Positions 36,669-45,355 of a stretch of 64,000 nucleotides of DNA are shown here, piece by piece. This DNA is from Nitrospiraceae bacterium. Its GTDB lineage: Bacteria > Nitrospirota > Nitrospiria > Nitrospirales > Nitrospiraceae. How positions within the stretch are numbered: the stretch's first letter is position 1; every line of letters begins with the position of its first letter. Below the pieces are notes generated by a model, which saw only the letters and a program-made list of their open reading frames with translations, did not search any database and was not told the origin of the DNA. Where the stretch lies: the NCBI GenBank assembly GCA_013140715.1, contig JABFSG010000038.1:1-64000 (forward strand). Direction: 5' to 3'. The translations under genes and the position numbers were made by a program.

Positions 36669-37602
36669 TGAGGGCCTGGATGTGGCGATCGACCGAGGCA
36701 GCCAAAGCCGTCAGATGATACCCTCCTTCGAGCGACGAGAGTAAGCGCCCACCGGCATGGCGATTGGCGATGTCTGCTACAATGCCTGTGAGGTCTGCAT
36801 AGCCTTCTTCCGTCAACCCCATGCTTGCAAGCGGATCGTCCTTGTGCGCATCGAAGCCGGCTGAAATGATCACGAAATCCGGCTTGAAGAGATCCGCCGC
36901 AGGCAACAACGATTTCTGAAAGACGGCACGGTACTCCTCATCGCCCTCGCCCGCTTCCATCGGTACGTTGATCGTGAACCCCTCACCTGCGCCTTTCCCT
37001 CGCTCCGTCCCGCGGCCTGTTCCAGGATAATGCGGATATTGGTGCGTGCTGAAAAACAGCACGGAGGGATCGTCTTCAAAACTGTGCTGCGTGCCATTGC
37101 CATGGTGCACATCCCAATCGACAATCAACACACGCTTGAGACCATACTTTTTCTGAACATAGCGCGCGGCAATCGCCACATTATTAAAGAGACAAAAGCC
37201 CATCGCTCTCCCAGCTTCGGCATGGTGACCCGGCGGCCGCACAGCACAAAATACATGCTCCACTTGCCGGCTCATAATCGCATCGACAGCAGCCAAGGCC
37301 CCACCGGCTGCCAGATAGGCGGCGGTCAAAGAACCGGGGGACATAGAAGTATCGGGATCGAGCGAGACCCGCCCATCGGTCGGTGCGTGACTCTTCAGCA
37401 TTGCAAGATATGAAGCCGTATGAATCTGCGTAATCCATTCGTCCTCAGCTTCGCGCGGTTCAAGCCTGGTCAGCCGAGCCGCAGTCCCGCTCTGCCCCAG
37501 TTGCTGCATGATCGCCCGCAACCGATTGGGCGACTCAGGATGTCCGGCCCCCATGTCATGGTTGAGATAGCGTGGATCGTAGACGAGTCCGGTTTTACCC
37601 AT
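36655..37602 (-). CDS. histone-deacetylase-fold hydrolase (AcuC-like)
   Basis: A 315-residue zinc-dependent deacetylase of the arginase/deacetylase fold. Visible are LVYDPRYLNHDMGAGHPESP, the charge-relay/metal segment RPPGHHAEAGRAMGFCLFNN, VDWDVHHGNGTQ and FKPDFVIISAGFDAHKDDP, which give the His pair and the Asp/His/Asp zinc ligands. Bacterial relatives deacetylate polyamines, acetoin-pathway acetyl-CoA synthetase or other small acyl substrates; the substrate is open. The C-terminal three residues and stop come from a family A repeat. Confidence 0.88.
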   Translation of the reverse strand: MGKTGLVYDPRYLNHDMGAGHPESPNRLRAIMQQLGQSGTAARLTRLEPREAEDEWITQIHTASYLAMLKSHAPTDGRVSLDPDTSMSPGSLTAAYLAAGGALAAVDAIMSRQVEHVFCAVRPPGHHAEAGRAMGFCLFNNVAIAARYVQKKYGLKRVLIVDWDVHHGNGTQHSFEDDPSVLFFSTHQYPHYPGTGRGTERGKGAGEGFTINVPMEAGEGDEEYRAVFQKSLLPAADLFKPDFVIISAGFDAHKDDPLASMGLTEEGYADLTGIVADIANRHAGGRLLSSLEGGYHLTALAASVDRHIQALIAGC

Positions 37603-37612
37603 ATCGAAAGCC

Positions 37613-37690
37613 TGTGAAGCGTGAAACGTAAAGCGTATTTCTCAAGCAGCTCGGAGGCGAGATACGCTTCACGAGATACGAAATACGTTC
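37613..37690. repeat. family E palindromic spacer, copy 1
   Basis: GTGAAGCGTGAAACG and GCGTATTTCTCAAGC on the left answer CGCTTCACGAGATACG on the right. A similar arrangement flanks 51.56-51.65 kb (GTGAAGCGTATCTCATG / GAGATACGCTTCACG). Confidence 0.5.
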
Positions 37691-37764
37691 TCAGATTAGC
37701 ATGCAGGAAAGTGCATAGACAACGAGCGTGCGTGCTGCTATCGTCCATCGAACTGGAGGAAGAG

Positions 37765-38097
37765 ATGCCAAATCGACGAATCGAACCGCTCAAGAAAGTC
37801 CTGGCGATTGATCCGAACGACGAAGTGGCCTGGTTCGGTCTCGGGAAGGCCTACATGGAAGATGCAAACTTCGAAGAAGCGGCCAAGGCCCTTCAGCAAT
37901 GTGTCGCAGTCAAACCCACCTACTCAGCCGCCCACTATGCCTGGGCCCAATCGCTGCACAAGCTGGGGCGAATAGAGGAATGCAGAACCGTCTGCGCCAC
38001 CGGCATCGACGTCTCCACAAAAAACGGCGACGTGATGGTGACGAAGAATTTCGAGATGCTCAAGGACTCACTGCCCGCTTCTGGTTCAATTGCTTAA
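37765..38097 (+). CDS. small TPR protein
   Basis: The ORF track starts at 37621, inside a palindromic spacer; the ATG at 37765 follows CTGGAGGA and gives 110 residues. They form about two and a half tetratricopeptide repeats (DEVAWFGLGKAYMEDANFEEAAKALQ and SAAHYAWAQSLHKLGRIEECR). TPR units mediate protein contacts; there is no signal peptide, so it should be cytoplasmic. Partners are unknown. Confidence 0.75.
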   Translation: MPNRRIEPLKKVLAIDPNDEVAWFGLGKAYMEDANFEEAAKALQQCVAVKPTYSAAHYAWAQSLHKLGRIEECRTVCATGIDVSTKNGDVMVTKNFEMLKDSLPASGSIA

Positions 38098-38100
38098 TCC

Positions 38101-38173
38101 CGTTTATCTTGTTCATCTGGTTAGTTTCGTTCAATCAAATAAACAAGACAGACCAAAAAAACCAGAGCAACCA
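38101..38173. repeat. family B palindromic repeat, copy 3
   Basis: CGTTTATCTTGTTCATCTGG and AACAAGACAGACC arms around TTTCGTTCAATC, ending AACCAGAGCAACCA. It lies in the convergent space between the TPR gene and the next minus-strand gene. Confidence 0.65.
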
Positions 38174-38179
38174 ACTGAT

Positions 38180-38512
38180 TTAAACCGCCTCCGCCCCTTC
38201 GTCATCATCATCGGAAAAACGACCGAGCGCTTGCGGCTGTCGCTTTGAAATTTCTTCATACACTTCATCCAGCCAGCGGTTCGCGCAGCCGAGAATCTCC
38301 CTGACTAACGGTTCCGGTTGACCCGTACGCTTGATGGTCCACTGGGAAACGTATTCCAATAACACCTCCCGTTCGAACTGTTCTGACGACTGCATGGCCA
38401 ACGACGTCATTTCGCCAAGGCCTGTCTTAAGAATCTCGGCCACCATGTCACGCCCATAGGAAGTGCTGGCAGTAACATATTGGACAGCCCGATTCAGTTC
38501 TTGGTCAGTCAT
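38180..38512 (-). CDS. hypothetical cytoplasmic protein
   Basis: The start was moved to the ATG at 38512, which follows GGGAGAC, giving 110 residues. The sequence is helical and charged (MTDQELNRAVQYV, EREVLLEYVSQWTIKR, REILGCANRWLDEVYEEI) with an acidic tail DDDDEGAEA. No signal peptide, membrane segment or known motif is present and I recognise no family. The convergent TPR gene ends 80 bases away. Confidence 0.6.
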   Translation of the reverse strand: MTDQELNRAVQYVTASTSYGRDMVAEILKTGLGEMTSLAMQSSEQFEREVLLEYVSQWTIKRTGQPEPLVREILGCANRWLDEVYEEISKRQPQALGRFSDDDDEGAEAV

Positions 38513-38732
38513 AATGTCTCCCGTCAATCTTGGCGCATCATACCGAGAATGCCACCATAGATGGAAGATTCCACCGGCCGCAAGCACGAGAAAACTTATC
38601 CGCCCTTGCCGACAAGAATGATATGATCGCGATCGAGCCTACCCGTATATGCTGGATACAGGCTGCAAGGACACTCAACTTTTTCGCAATGCCGGCGCGA
38701 TACCACACGTAGAAATAGGGCCAGAATAGCCA

Positions 38733-38860
38733 GCAGGATGCTCAAAAAGGCCGTTCAGCAAGGCCGCAGGCGAGTCGAAACCGGAGGCGTAGCCCCTGGC
38801 TACGTTGAGGATTTCGATGAGCCGTGAACACCGCTGGCGGACTTTTTCAGCATCCTGTTA
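38733..38860. repeat. family A repeat, copy 5
   Basis: GCAGGATGCTCAAAAAGGCC at the left and GACTTTTTCAGCATCCTGTT at the right. The core keeps CAGCAAGGCCGCAGG and CTACGTTGAGGATTTCGATG, with a changed central part (GAGTCGAAACCGGAGGCG) that restores an inverted pairing with its own right half. It lies directly upstream of the M3 peptidase gene. Confidence 0.85.
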
Positions 38861-38886
38861 AAAACGAGACGAAGGAGATGTGACCC

Positions 38887-40710
38887 ATGCCCGCCAAGAT
38901 CAACCGAAATACTTCGACCTCACGTAGCACCTCTTCCAAAAAAGGACAGAGCCGCACCTATCCCGAGCGCTGGGATCTCACACATGTGGCAGAAGATCCG
39001 ATTCAGCGATTCGAGATCCTGGCAGGAGAAATCGAAACCAAAGTCGCACAGTTCGAATCTGCGCGCACCCGACTCAGTCCGACCATGGAAGCCTCCCACT
39101 TTCATTCACTGTTGAAACTCAGCGAAGACATCGCAGCCGCCTCCTCACGGCTCAGCGCCTATGCCTATCTCTGGTTCTCTGAAAATACAAAGGACCTCGC
39201 CGCCCGTTCCTTTAAGACCAAGGTCGAGGAACGGCTCACGGCACTACAGAACCGCCTGGTATTTTTCGACCTCTGGTGGCAGAGCGTCGATGCCAACAAC
39301 TCACGGCGGCTCATGACGGGAGTGGGCACACTCCAGTATCACCTCGAAACCATTCGCCGGTTTCAGCCTCATACCTTGTCTGAACCGGAAGAGAAGATCG
39401 TCAATATCAAGAACATCACGGGCCGAACCGCTGTCCATTCTCTGTACGACGTCGTGACGAACGCCTTCACGTTCACCCTTACCGTCAAGGGCAAACGAAA
39501 GACCATGTCTCGCGAGGAACTGACGCCCTATCTCCGCCATGCGGAAGGACGCCTTCGTGAAGCAGCTTATCGAGAGCTCTACCGTGTCTATGCCGATCAG
39601 CACGATCTGCTGGGCGAAATCTACAAGGCCTTGGTCAACGACTGGAAGGCAGAAAACCTTCAACTACGCCGGTTCTCCTCCCCGATTGCCACCCGCAACC
39701 TCGGTAACGATATTCCCGATAAAGCCGTGACCTCTCTATTGCGGGTCTGTCAGAAAAACGCCGGCATCTTCCAACAGTACTTCCGCATCAAGGCTCGCCT
39801 GTGCAAGATCAAGCCGATGAGCCGTTACCACATCTATGCGCCGCATCGAACAGAACAGAAATCTTACCGCTATCAGGATGCCGTCCGAATGGTGCTGGAC
39901 GCCTATCGGGGATTCTCCCCACAATTAGCCGAGATGGCGGAACAAGTCGTGCGCGAAGGCCATATCGACGCGCGTACGAGGCCCGGGAAGATCGGAGGCG
40001 CCTATTGTTACAGCATCGTGCCAGGCATGACCCCCTACGTGCTGCTGAACTTTACCGGCGAGGCCCGCGATATCGCGACGATGGCCCATGAACTTGGCCA
40101 TGCCGTTCATGGCATGCAGGCGGCGCGGCACTCCATCTTTACCTTCCATTCCACCCTCCCACTGGCAGAAACTGCGTCGGTATTCGGGGAACGCATCCTG
40201 TCCGATGCCCTCATGACTCAGGAACGGGATACGAAAGTAAAACAGGGACTCCTGCTTAACCAACTGGACGACATCTATGCCACGGTCCTCCGGCAAGCCT
40301 ATTTTGTTCAATTTGAAAATCAGGCCCATGAGATGATCGCCCAGGGCGCCACCGTGAAGGATTTAGCTCAAACCTATCTAGCCGAGGTCCGGCAGCAGTT
40401 TGGGAAGGGGATGAAAGTCCCGGAAGAATTCCAATGGGAATGGCTGACCATTCCACACATTTTTGCCAGCCCGTTCTACTGCTACGCCTATAGTTTCGGC
40501 AATCTATTGGTCCTCGCGCTTTATCGGATGTATCAGAAAGAAGGAGCGACGTTCGTGCCTAAATATCTGGATCTGCTGAGTACCGGTGGATCGGAGGCGC
40601 CGCAGACGATTCTTGCTAAAGTGGGAGTCGATATGACATCTGAGGACTTTTGGCAATCGGGGTTCGATACGATCCGCGAGATGGTGGATCAACTGGAACA
40701 GACCCTGTAA
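38887..40710 (+). CDS. pepF: M3-family oligoendopeptidase (PepF-like)
   Basis: A 607-residue zinc metallopeptidase of family M3. The zinc site HELGH lies at about 401-405 within MAHELGHAVHGMQA, and the third ligand Glu is expected in TASVFGERIL. The helical N-terminal lobe and C-terminal PEEFQWEWLTIPHIFASPFYCYAYSFG-type region match oligoendopeptidase F, which degrades short peptides in the cytoplasm. GAAGGAG precedes the ATG. A family A repeat ends 26 bases upstream. Confidence 0.9.
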   Translation: MPAKINRNTSTSRSTSSKKGQSRTYPERWDLTHVAEDPIQRFEILAGEIETKVAQFESARTRLSPTMEASHFHSLLKLSEDIAAASSRLSAYAYLWFSENTKDLAARSFKTKVEERLTALQNRLVFFDLWWQSVDANNSRRLMTGVGTLQYHLETIRRFQPHTLSEPEEKIVNIKNITGRTAVHSLYDVVTNAFTFTLTVKGKRKTMSREELTPYLRHAEGRLREAAYRELYRVYADQHDLLGEIYKALVNDWKAENLQLRRFSSPIATRNLGNDIPDKAVTSLLRVCQKNAGIFQQYFRIKARLCKIKPMSRYHIYAPHRTEQKSYRYQDAVRMVLDAYRGFSPQLAEMAEQVVREGHIDARTRPGKIGGAYCYSIVPGMTPYVLLNFTGEARDIATMAHELGHAVHGMQAARHSIFTFHSTLPLAETASVFGERILSDALMTQERDTKVKQGLLLNQLDDIYATVLRQAYFVQFENQAHEMIAQGATVKDLAQTYLAEVRQQFGKGMKVPEEFQWEWLTIPHIFASPFYCYAYSFGNLLVLALYRMYQKEGATFVPKYLDLLSTGGSEAPQTILAKVGVDMTSEDFWQSGFDTIREMVDQLEQTL

Positions 40711-40782
40711 AACTGCCAACACATCAAAAACACAAGAAATATTTCAACTTTCTCGCCCTCATCACCGATACCAGCGCCCCTC

Positions 40783-40811
40783 TTGACAGGCAGGGAAGAC
40801 GGGAGTATCCT
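40783..40811 (+). promoter_or_regulatory. sigma-70-type promoter for bfd
   Basis: TTGACA at 40783-40788 and TATCCT at 40806-40811 are separated by exactly 17 bases, close to the consensus. The transcription start would fall at about 40818, just before the Fur box. Confidence 0.65.
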
Positions 40812-40822
40812 TAATACAAGTT

Positions 40823-40841
40823 GATAATGGTTATCATAATC
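40823..40841. promoter_or_regulatory. Fur box
   Basis: GATAATGGTTATCATAATC matches the classical 19-base Fur consensus at 16 of 19 positions. It lies immediately downstream of the promoter, where bound Fur-Fe(II) would block transcription of bfd. Confidence 0.8.
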
Positions 40842-40875
40842 TGTTCTGGCAGCCGACAGATAAAGGATACAGCCC

Positions 40876-41082
40876 ATGTACCTCTGCCTCTGTAAAGGAA
40901 TCACCGAATCAGATGTCCGGGAAGCAGGACAGGAGGGTATCGTTATGCCAGGCCAACTGAAAGCAAAGTTCGGACTGAAAGACGCGGGATGCTGTGGTCG
41001 CTGCTCGCGAAACATTCATGAATTTGTAGAAATCGCCACGGCTACCCACCACCTTCCTTCCTCCAACAGCGTACGAAACTAG
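40876..41082 (+). CDS. bfd: bacterioferritin-associated ferredoxin (Bfd-like)
   Basis: A 68-residue [2Fe-2S] protein. The ligands are C-L-C near residues 4-6 and CCGRC near 39-43, the Bfd arrangement (CxC, then CxxC). Bfd reduces and releases iron stored in bacterioferritin when iron is scarce. AAGGA precedes the ATG. A near-consensus promoter overlapped by a Fur box predicts induction under iron limitation. No bacterioferritin gene is adjacent. Confidence 0.87.
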   Translation: MYLCLCKGITESDVREAGQEGIVMPGQLKAKFGLKDAGCCGRCSRNIHEFVEIATATHHLPSSNSVRN

Positions 41083-41237
41083 CCTCCTCTCGCTCAAACT
41101 GCACAACAGCGATCCCCCGCCCCCGGCAGGGTCCGTCGCATCTCCATCGCTGGTAGATCATCGACAACTGCCATGATTCAGAAATAAATACAGAAAGGAG
41201 CCGAGAGTAGACTACTGCGGGTTGTTTCAACAGCCTG
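41083..41237. other. spacer with family A-like end
   Basis: No gene is seen. The final bases CGGGTTGTTTCAACAGCCTG resemble the right end of family A copy 2 and abut the flavodoxin stop codon. Confidence 0.4.
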
Positions 41238-41915
41238 TCAGCGAGAAGAGCCTCGCTGCATCACCACAGCAACTTCTGCCACACGCCGACCCAATTCCTT
41301 GGCATCGGCCATCTCCTTGTTATCAATGCCGAGACTGTCACCTTCAGTAGTTGCGGAAGCGCCAAAGGCCCCGCCCCCGCTGACGACGATCATCTGGTTT
41401 CCCAGCATTGCGGCAAGGATCGTTAACATCGTCATTTCCTTCCCGCTCGACACCTGACCGCCTGTGGCAAAGGCCGCGCCGATCTTATTTTTCATCTTCC
41501 ACTCGGGGAAGACCCCGAATTTGAATTGCCAATTGTCGAAAAATGTCTTCACTTCTCCCGACATGTTCGACCAATAGACCGGTGACCCGACCACAACTGC
41601 ATCGGCGGAAAATAAATCGTCCGCCGTCACCTTGCCGACTCGTTTCAAAAGCGCCTCGGCGCCGGAAACGCTTTTTACACCATCGGCCACCGCTTCAGCC
41701 ATGCGTTCCGTATTGCCGGAGAGCGAATGGTAGGTCACAAGCACTTTCACCAACGGGGCCGGCTCGTCGGCTGATACGTCGCCGAAGCCCAGCACAAGAA
41801 AAGCAGCACACAAACACAGGGGTCCTAGGATACGGTTTCGTGAAATAGCGGTGAGGGAGAAAACCATCGGCTCACAGAGAGAAGGAGACAGCGCACGAGA
41901 TTGGCACCGGTTCAA
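41238..41915 (-). CDS. exported flavodoxin / WrbA-like NAD(P)H:quinone oxidoreductase
   Basis: A flavodoxin-fold FMN protein with the phosphate loop SLSGNTERMAEA, VVVGSPVYWSNMSG and FATGGQVSSGKE, as in WrbA-type quinone reductases. It differs from them by an N-terminal hydrophobic segment (ILGPLCLCAAFLVLGFG followed by DVSADE) that looks like a Sec signal. The first ATG overlaps the upstream stop codon (ATGA), but the ATG at 41867 would place the signal closer to the start; 41915 is kept from the track. A flavodoxin outside the cytoplasm is unusual. It is coupled to a zinc-ribbon gene. Confidence 0.75.
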   Translation of the reverse strand: MNRCQSRALSPSLCEPMVFSLTAISRNRILGPLCLCAAFLVLGFGDVSADEPAPLVKVLVTYHSLSGNTERMAEAVADGVKSVSGAEALLKRVGKVTADDLFSADAVVVGSPVYWSNMSGEVKTFFDNWQFKFGVFPEWKMKNKIGAAFATGGQVSSGKEMTMLTILAAMLGNQMIVVSGGGAFGASATTEGDSLGIDNKEMADAKELGRRVAEVAVVMQRGSSR

Positions 41916-42097
41916 CGACGGACGACTTCTTCTTCCATCCGTTCCTCAACGGAAACTTCTGTCAACGTTCCGCGATAGTCGCACTTATGACAGCGAACCC
42001 GCCATTCTTCGATCCACTTTTCTTGCACATACGACTGCCGGCACTTCGGGCAGACAAATACGCCTTTGACATAATGTACTTTTCGTATCTCTTTCAT
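41912..42097 (-). CDS. small zinc-ribbon protein, 61 aa
   Basis: I start this at the ATG at 42097, preceded by AAGGGGTG, rather than at the track's upstream start. The 61 residues contain CPKC at about 16-19 and CHKC at about 36-39, a classic zinc ribbon, with a charged Glu/Arg tail. Its TGA overlaps the start of the flavodoxin gene, so the two are probably co-translated. Function unknown. Confidence 0.65.
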   Translation of the reverse strand: MKEIRKVHYVKGVFVCPKCRQSYVQEKWIEEWRVRCHKCDYRGTLTEVSVEERMEEEVVRR

Positions 42098-42186
42098 ACA
42101 CCCACCCCTTGCTTGTTCGGGCCGAGGATCGCATAAGCGACCGCGCGATTGCAAGACGCACGTGGCAGGAACGAGTCGGTTTCAAC

Positions 42187-42408
42187 CTATTGGTGCTGAT
42201 CGACCCATTTCTTGGCCTTTCCAAGCGCGATCTCATTCGCTTTTTTTTCCGTGTCCCTGACCTCATGCGATTCACCCTGCAGGGTTTTCATCGGCGCTCT
42301 CCCCCCCTCGGAGAGCCATGCCAGCGCCTTGGGCGACCATTGGTCACCGCCGAGATGTTGCGAACAGGCCTTAATCTTATGATTTTTGTATGTCACCCAC
42401 TCAGCCAC
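42187..42408 (-). CDS. hypothetical small basic protein
   Basis: A 73-residue protein starting with GTG, preceded by AAGGCGG. It is hydrophilic (VTYKNHKIKACSQHLGGDQWSPKA at the N-terminus, then GKAKKWVDQHQ at the end) and has no recognised motif. The conserved-looking W/G/P spacing is natural, but no family is named. It lies upstream of the zinc-ribbon and flavodoxin genes on the same strand. Confidence 0.5.
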   Translation of the reverse strand: MAEWVTYKNHKIKACSQHLGGDQWSPKALAWLSEGGRAPMKTLQGESHEVRDTEKKANEIALGKAKKWVDQHQ

Positions 42409-42552
42409 TTTTAGCCCGCCTTTTTATCTCGTCATCCCGCAGACTCATGGATAACAGATACGAACGATGCATTGTCTAACTCCTCAAACCAGCCTGCGAC
42501 CTAGGTGACTTCAAACTTGACTGGCTCCTGGTTGGCCGATTAGGATGCCGCC

Positions 42553-43020
42553 GTGCAACGACACCGACCACTTATCCTGTTCCTCGTTCTCCTCTTCTCG
42601 TTCCCCTGCTATACCCTGGCGGGAAACGATCCATCCCTATCCGGGCTGGTCCCAATTACCCTCCCTGGAGGGGCCATCATTCATGCGGAGTTGGCCGATA
42701 CGCCCCAAAAACGCGCAACGGGATTGATGTACCGCGAGCATTTGGATGCCGACCGGGGCATGCTCTTTATGTTCACTCAAGCACAAGCCTGGGTGTTCTG
42801 GATGAAAAACACGAAAATTTCGCTCGATCTCATCTGGATGAATGAGAAAAAACAGATCATCCATATCGAACAGAACGTACCAATCTGCACGAGAACGGAC
42901 GATAGCTGTCCTCAATACCGGCCCAACGAAGAAGCACTCTATGTCTTAGAGCTTGCGGCAGGGCGAGCCGAGAGTCTCAAACTGCAGCGAGGATCGAAAC
43001 TTCAGTTCCGAATTCCGTAA
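42553..43020 (+). CDS. exported DUF192 protein
   Basis: A 155-residue protein with a signal peptide (LILFLVLLFSFPCYTLAG) and a DUF192 domain: HAELADTPQKRATGLMYRE, DRGMLFMF, VFWMKNTKISLDLIWM and VLELAAGRAESL. The family is a small exported beta-barrel of unknown function. The start is GTG; the ribosome-binding site is poor. It is convergent with the Rsh gene. Confidence 0.85.
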   Translation: MQRHRPLILFLVLLFSFPCYTLAGNDPSLSGLVPITLPGGAIIHAELADTPQKRATGLMYREHLDADRGMLFMFTQAQAWVFWMKNTKISLDLIWMNEKKQIIHIEQNVPICTRTDDSCPQYRPNEEALYVLELAAGRAESLKLQRGSKLQFRIP

Positions 43021-43031
43021 GCAGGCCACAG

Positions 43032-43110
43032 CCAGTGAAGCAGGTTGAGGTCGAGGTTGAGCGATGATCTGACTTTCATTGTCTCAACCTTAGCCTCAGC
43101 CTTAACCTTC
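43032..43110. repeat. family D palindromic spacer, copy 2
   Basis: CAGGTTGAGGTCGAGGTTGA on the left answers CTCAACCTTAGCCTCAGCC and TTAACCTTCC on the right. It is followed directly by a degraded family A right end (43119-43146, CTGGCGGTCTTTCTCAGCAT). Confidence 0.5.
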
Positions 43111-43153
43111 CCCCTAAAGCTGGCGGTCTTTCTCAGCATCTTGTTGATCCTGT

Positions 43154-45340
43154 TTAGGAGCGTTCCTGCCAGGCCCGCATCCGTCTCGCCGTAATCACCC
43201 CATCCACACGTTCAACAGCCTTGAGCACCTGCCCCAGATGGCGAGTGTCTGAAACCTCCACGACAAAATCCAGTAGCGCCTTCTGATCCTCCCTTGTCGT
43301 AATTTCAGCGCGGCTGATGTTGGCATGGCATTCCGCAATCGCGGAAGACACGTTGGCCAATACCCCGGTCTTATCGACAGCCACAATGGACATCTTGACC
43401 GAGTGGGTGCTGGGTGTGGCAGAGTCCCACTCCACTTCCACCAACCGCTCCTTATCGTAGTCCAGTGCCTCAAGATTCGGGCAATCGACAGCATGGATCG
43501 TCAGCCCACGGCCACGAGTGATATATCCGAGAATCCGGTCTCCCGGCACGGGATGACAGCAGCGTGACAGTTGCATCAACAGATCTCGAGACCCCTTGAC
43601 CTGTACACCGGTGCTATCGCTCTTCCCGCCTATCGCTTTATTCGCGGCGGGACGCTCTTGAGCCGAAGCCGGCGCCGATGCGCCGGCCAATGGAGCCGTG
43701 AGTTTGCCTATGACCTGCGAGGTTGCCACGCGGCCGAAGCCCACCGCCGCAGCCAATTCGTCGGTACTGTCGAACCCGGATTGACGAGCAGCCTCTAAGA
43801 GCTCTGCCGATTTGAACATCTTGGCCGGCGCCATCCCCTGACGGCGGAACTCCGACTCCAGCAAGCGCCGACCGATTTCGATACTCCGTTTCTGTTCTTC
43901 AAGCTTGATCCAATGTTTGATCTTGGTCTTCGCACGAGAAGTACGGACAAATTTTAGCCAGTCTTTGTGTGGCGACTGCGTGGGAGACGTCAGAATTTCA
44001 ACCATATCTCCACTGGCCAGTTGATACTTCAGGGGCACAATCTTTCCGTCTACTTTAGCCCCGACACAATGGTCCCCGACTTCGGTATGAATCGCAAAGG
44101 CAAAATCGACCGGTGTCGATCCTCGCGGCAACTCTTTCACAATCCCTTTGGGCGTAAACACATAGACCACATCGTGAAAAAGGTCGAGCTTCACCGAGTC
44201 CATGAACTGCCGGTTATCCGTCATATCCTCATGCCATTCGACGAACTGGTGCAGCCAACCGAAGGCCTTGCTGTCACGATCTGCCACGTGGCCCTGCTCT
44301 TTATACTTCCAGTGCGCGGCGATTCCGTGCTCGGCAATACGATGCATATCCTCCGTACGGATTTGGAATTCGACATGCTCCCCCTTCGGGCCCACCACCG
44401 TCGTATGCAGCGATTGATAGAGGTTGGACTTTGGAATCGCAATGTAGTCCTTAAAACGCCCTGGCACGGGCCGCCAGGCTGAATGAATCACTCCAAGAAC
44501 GGCGTAGCAATTCATCTTCGTATCGGTCACGATCCGTAGCGCAGTGAGGTCATAGACCTCTTCGAACGTAATCGACTGTTTATTCATCTTTTGGTAAATG
44601 CCGTAAAGATGCTTGGGCCGGCCGTAGACCTGTCCGACCAACCCGTTCTCTTCCATAGCCTTCTGCACCAGCCTCCTGACTTCATCGATATACTGCTGCC
44701 GATCCTCATCCCGTTTTGCCACACGGACAAGTAACGTTTCGTAGACATCGGGTTTGAGATGCTTGAGACAGAGGTCTTCCAGCTCATTCTTGATCCACCC
44801 GATGCCAAGGCGATTTGCCAACGGCGCGTAAATCTCCAGCGTCTCCTGGGCGATCTCCTGCCGCTTGGCCGGGCGGAGATGTTCCAACGTGCGCATGTTG
44901 TGCAACCGATCGGCAAGCTTAATGAGGACGACCCGAATGTCGTCCGCCATCGACAAGAGCATCTTACGGAAGTTCTCCGCCTGTTTTTCCTCATAACTCC
45001 GAAACGTGATCTTGCCGATCTTGGTGACCCCATCGACCAGATGCACGACGTCCTTTCCGAACTCTCTTTCGAGTTCATCAGGCGTCGCGACCGTATCTTC
45101 GAGGGTATCGTGCAGCAGCGCTGCGACGATGGCGGTGACATCGGTTTTGAGCGAGGTGAGGACTCCGGCGACGGCGATGGGATGTTGGACGTAGGGCTCT
45201 CCGGACAGACGACGTTGGCCTACATGAGCTTTCGCTGAAAACTCGTAGGCCTTGCGAACGAGACCGACGTCCGCATCGGCGTGATAGCTCTTGATCCGAT
45301 CCAGCAGCTGATCGAGACCTGTGACGGTTTCGTATACCAT
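43154..45340 (-). CDS. relA: bifunctional (p)ppGpp synthetase/hydrolase (Rsh)
   Basis: A 728-residue RelA/SpoT homologue. Domain order: HD hydrolase (H53, HD at 77-78 in LLHDTLEDT, so the hydrolase looks active), synthetase (VYGRPKHLYGIYQKM and RFKDYIAIPK), TGS domain (VYVFTPKGIVKELPRGSTPVDFAFAIHTEVG), a zinc-finger/helical region with CCHPVPGDRI, and a C-terminal ACT domain. It controls the stringent response. Its start lies 15 bases after the recJ stop, so the two are in one operon. The variable region around 545-580 is Ala-rich. Confidence 0.93.
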   Translation of the reverse strand: MVYETVTGLDQLLDRIKSYHADADVGLVRKAYEFSAKAHVGQRRLSGEPYVQHPIAVAGVLTSLKTDVTAIVAALLHDTLEDTVATPDELEREFGKDVVHLVDGVTKIGKITFRSYEEKQAENFRKMLLSMADDIRVVLIKLADRLHNMRTLEHLRPAKRQEIAQETLEIYAPLANRLGIGWIKNELEDLCLKHLKPDVYETLLVRVAKRDEDRQQYIDEVRRLVQKAMEENGLVGQVYGRPKHLYGIYQKMNKQSITFEEVYDLTALRIVTDTKMNCYAVLGVIHSAWRPVPGRFKDYIAIPKSNLYQSLHTTVVGPKGEHVEFQIRTEDMHRIAEHGIAAHWKYKEQGHVADRDSKAFGWLHQFVEWHEDMTDNRQFMDSVKLDLFHDVVYVFTPKGIVKELPRGSTPVDFAFAIHTEVGDHCVGAKVDGKIVPLKYQLASGDMVEILTSPTQSPHKDWLKFVRTSRAKTKIKHWIKLEEQKRSIEIGRRLLESEFRRQGMAPAKMFKSAELLEAARQSGFDSTDELAAAVGFGRVATSQVIGKLTAPLAGASAPASAQERPAANKAIGGKSDSTGVQVKGSRDLLMQLSRCCHPVPGDRILGYITRGRGLTIHAVDCPNLEALDYDKERLVEVEWDSATPSTHSVKMSIVAVDKTGVLANVSSAIAECHANISRAEITTREDQKALLDFVVEVSDTRHLGQVLKAVERVDGVITARRMRAWQERS

Positions 45341-45355
45341 GGTTCACTCACCGAT

